Shown: positions 23,041 through 25,343 of the stretch, in pieces
Layout of the letters: every line of letters starts with the position of its first letter
Numbering within the stretch: position 1 is the first letter of the stretch
Assembly (NCBI GenBank): GCA_963803155.1
Contig: CAWDMN010000099.1
Coordinates: forward strand, 1-25,343
Source of the DNA: CAWDMN01 sp963803155
Lineage (GTDB): Bacteria; Acidobacteriota; Terriglobia; Versatilivoradales; Versatilivoraceae
Length of the DNA stretch: 25,343 bases
Reading direction: 5' to 3'
Made by a program: the position numbers and the translations under genes
Notes under the pieces: model-generated
The model's input: the letters and a program-made list of their open reading frames with translations, nothing else
Told to the model about the DNA's origin: nothing
The model's database searches: none

Positions 23041-25343
23041 ATGAAAAATGGAAACCACCGCAAGGTGAAGATCCCTTTTTATCTCTTGCTGGCCATGGTC
23101 TCTATCGTTGTCCTTGGAAGCGAAATCCAAGCGTGCTCGACCTTTTGCATCGATGAGGCCCCGTATTTGGTCGTTGGCAGAACCTACGATTGGCCTTACG
23201 GGTACGGCTTGATCTTTGTCAATAAAAGGGGCCAATTCAAGACAGCATTGACATATTACGAAGAAAGCCGGTCAGGATTAGCCTCCTGGACTTCCAAATA
23301 TGGAAGCGTCACTTTCAACCAGTATGGGCGAGATATCCCATTCTCGGGCATGAACAAGGCCGGCCTTGTGGCTGGCGAGCTTTGGCTGGACGAATCACAA
23401 TATCCCTTGCCTGACAACCGGAGTTCGGTCTCAGTCGATCAATATGTCCAATACTTGCTTGATAATTTCCGTTCCGTTCAAGAAATTGTGTCAAGTGATT
23501 CATTCCTCCGGATCCGCCCCATTCCAAGCGGCTTCACTAAAATACACTTTTTCGCCACGGACAGTTCTGGCAATAGTCTCGAATTAGATTTCTTAAACGG
23601 CCGAATGGTTTATTATGCCGGGAAGGATCTACCCTTTAAGGCCATTACCAATAATACCTATGCCGGCTCTTTGGCCTATCTCAATAGCGGCACGATCCCC
23701 TCCCCTTCCGACAGCTCTTCCCTGGCCCGTTTTTATCGAGCTGCCACCATGGCAAAGAATTTCGATGCCTCAAGTTCTGAACCTGCGATCGATTATGCCT
23801 TTCGCATCATCGAAGCCGTCAAGCAAGGCAGTTTTACAAAATTCCGCCTGGCGTTTGACGTCAAGAACCGAATCGTTTATTTCAAATCTCTCGACAACCC
23901 GAACCTGCGCTATGTCAAAATGAAAGCCTTGGATTTTTCTTGCGCCACTCCGGCCCGGATGCTCGATATCAATGCGCCTTATTCCGGGGATATTACGGAT
24001 AAATTGATCGATTATTCATGGCAAGGAAATGAAGCGCTGGTAGTCAGAGCCTGGGCGGACTTGGGATCAACTAATGTCTGGCTCCCAGCGCTCCGGATAA
24101 TTACCCAATATCCTGAGACATTCATCTGTCGTGAATCACAAATCGGGAACAGTATCAATTTATTCGTGCCAGTTGTTTTGTCCGCGGCAGGCAGCAACAG
24201 TTCCTTTTTCACTTCAGAAATGACTTTGACCAACCGTGGCGATAGGGATGCCAATATTCAATTTACTTATACGGGCAGTCTAGATGGCACACGCGGGAGT
24301 GCCGCGTCAATCCTGCCGGCTCATGGTCAACAGCTTATTCCTGATGCCATCCATTACCTAAAATCCCTGGGAATCTCCCTGCCTGAAAGTGGCGATCGGG
24401 GCGGTACTCTCCGAGCCCAATTCTTAGGTCTCTCTTCACCTTCCGATGTAGCCATAAGCGTTCGAACCTCCACTCCCGTGCCGGAAGGGAGGGCTGGGCT
24501 GGCTTATGCCGCCATTTCGGAAATGTCAGGTTTAGCAGGGCCTTCCTTCCTTTGCGGCCTGCGGCAAAATAGTCAGGACCGTTCCAACTTGGCTCTCCAA
24601 AATATGGGGGAACCCGCCGAGGGCAATATCACCATGCGAGTCACCGTCTGTGATGGAGATTCAGATTTTTCGAAAGTCCTTCCGGAACTCACCTTGGCGC
24701 CGGGGGAATTCCGACAAATCTCGGGGATTCTCGTAAGCAACGATCTTCAGTTAGCCCATGGATACGTTCGCATCGAGCGGACGAGCGGATCAGCCCATTA
24801 TTACGCCTATGCCGTCATCAACGATCAAGCCAACTCGGACGGTTCTTTTATCCCACCCCAGACCACGCCCATGGAAACCTCGTATGGCTTGACATTGCCG
24901 GTTATTGTTGAAAATGACATTTTCGATAGCGAGCTGGTGGTGACCAATTGGGGGACGGAGGCAAAGGAGATTCGTTTAGATTTGGTCGCTGAACAAATCC
25001 AGACTCCGGCGCAAACCGCTAGTTTTACGCTTACAGTGCAGGCCGGCAGGCAACTGCTAATTCCCAATTTGGTCGAATATCTGCGGGAGCGGCAAATTGA
25101 GGGAATCGGGCGACAAAGAACATCCGTTGCCGGAGCCTTGTTTGCCCGAGTCGTAGGAGGGGACTGCAATTCTCTTTTTGTCGGCGCACGAACTTCAACC
25201 CAAGGTGGGGGAGGCCGATATGGCGTATTTTACACGGCAGTGCCCTATCAACAATCCTCTACCGCCAATGCCTGGATATATGGCCTGCAACAAACCGGTG
25301 AGAGCCGTTCCAACCTGGCCCTGATCAACACTGGAGAAATCGA
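23041..25343 (+). CDS. exported choloylglycine hydrolase-family (Ntn) amidohydrolase with C-terminal repeat modules, partial
   Basis: A gene cut by the window edge, with 767 codons visible and no stop. Residues 1-31 are a signal peptide (hydrophobic LLLAMVSIVVLG, end EIQA), so cleavage would expose C32 directly. The next residues, CSTFCI...VGRTYDW, match the penicillin V acylase/bile salt hydrolase family. Counted from the Cys, R16 and D19 fall close to the catalytic Arg17/Asp20 of that family, and the TN pair at 203-204 (Asn at 173) matches the oxyanion Asn region. Such enzymes hydrolyse linear amide bonds (penicillin V, bile salts, N-acyl homoserine lactones); the substrate here is unknown. 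The catalytic domain ends near 350. From about 370 on, repeated beta-sandwich-like modules (RSNLALxN signature at 515 and 757) resemble those of the large propeller protein. GAGAGGG lies 5 nt before the ATG. Confidence 0.88.
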   Translation, partial: MKNGNHRKVKIPFYLLLAMVSIVVLGSEIQACSTFCIDEAPYLVVGRTYDWPYGYGLIFVNKRGQFKTALTYYEESRSGLASWTSKYGSVTFNQYGRDIPFSGMNKAGLVAGELWLDESQYPLPDNRSSVSVDQYVQYLLDNFRSVQEIVSSDSFLRIRPIPSGFTKIHFFATDSSGNSLELDFLNGRMVYYAGKDLPFKAITNNTYAGSLAYLNSGTIPSPSDSSSLARFYRAATMAKNFDASSSEPAIDYAFRIIEAVKQGSFTKFRLAFDVKNRIVYFKSLDNPNLRYVKMKALDFSCATPARMLDINAPYSGDITDKLIDYSWQGNEALVVRAWADLGSTNVWLPALRIITQYPETFICRESQIGNSINLFVPVVLSAAGSNSSFFTSEMTLTNRGDRDANIQFTYTGSLDGTRGSAASILPAHGQQLIPDAIHYLKSLGISLPESGDRGGTLRAQFLGLSSPSDVAISVRTSTPVPEGRAGLAYAAISEMSGLAGPSFLCGLRQNSQDRSNLALQNMGEPAEGNITMRVTVCDGDSDFSKVLPELTLAPGEFRQISGILVSNDLQLAHGYVRIERTSGSAHYYAYAVINDQANSDGSFIPPQTTPMETSYGLTLPVIVENDIFDSELVVTNWGTEAKEIRLDLVAEQIQTPAQTASFTLTVQAGRQLLIPNLVEYLRERQIEGIGRQRTSVAGALFARVVGGDCNSLFVGARTSTQGGGGRYGVFYTAVPYQQSSTANAWIYGLQQTGESRSNLALINTGEI

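Overview
The window looks like bacterial chromosome from a free-living, diderm-type organism with balanced GC. Its core genes are dTDP-glucose 4,6-dehydratase, cysteinyl-tRNA synthetase, a YraN-family protein and a tRNA-Gly with encoded CCA. Its accessory part is rich in large secreted beta-propeller (BNR/Asp-box) proteins and an exported Ntn-type amidohydrolase. This style is common in Acidobacteriota and neighbouring uncultured phyla, but nothing here fixes the taxon, so that placement is a weak inference. There is no phage, IS element, integrase, rRNA or CRISPR array.

Layout. 1-4129 (minus strand): dTDP-glucose dehydratase, an SDR oxidoreductase and an HDOD-GAF signalling protein. 4426-5780 (plus): an RsbW-like kinase/anti-sigma factor, a STAS anti-anti-sigma factor, then a small DUF4177-like protein behind a stem-rich leader. 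6040-6975 (minus): an EamA/DMT transporter, divergent from cysS. 7281-10887 (plus): cysS, a class III aminotransferase and yraN. 11146-11260: tRNA-Gly(GCC) with a near-consensus promoter, followed by about 320 bp holding five successive inverted repeats. 11840-14266 (plus): a secreted 808-residue BNR propeller protein. 14809-16803 (minus): a secreted HExxH metallopeptidase with TPRs, interrupted by an in-frame TAA at codon 54. 16999-20961 (minus): a 1320-residue secreted protein with 13 Asp boxes, Ig-like domains and a tandem pair of 234-residue C-terminal modules. 21952-22338 (minus): a small secreted two-cysteine protein. 23041 to the window end (plus): a choloylglycine-hydrolase-family protein whose long C-terminal half carries relatives of the same modules.

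How the genes relate. 2570-5252 is a plausible signalling locus, with HDOD-GAF diverging from a partner-switching kinase/antagonist pair. 11840 onward is a cell-surface or secretion locus whose proteins share architecture (Asp-box propellers, a repeated beta-sandwich-like module). The best leads for new biology are the shared C-terminal module, the interrupted peptidase and the structured intergenic repeats near 11.3-11.6 kb, 21.8 kb and 22.6 kb.
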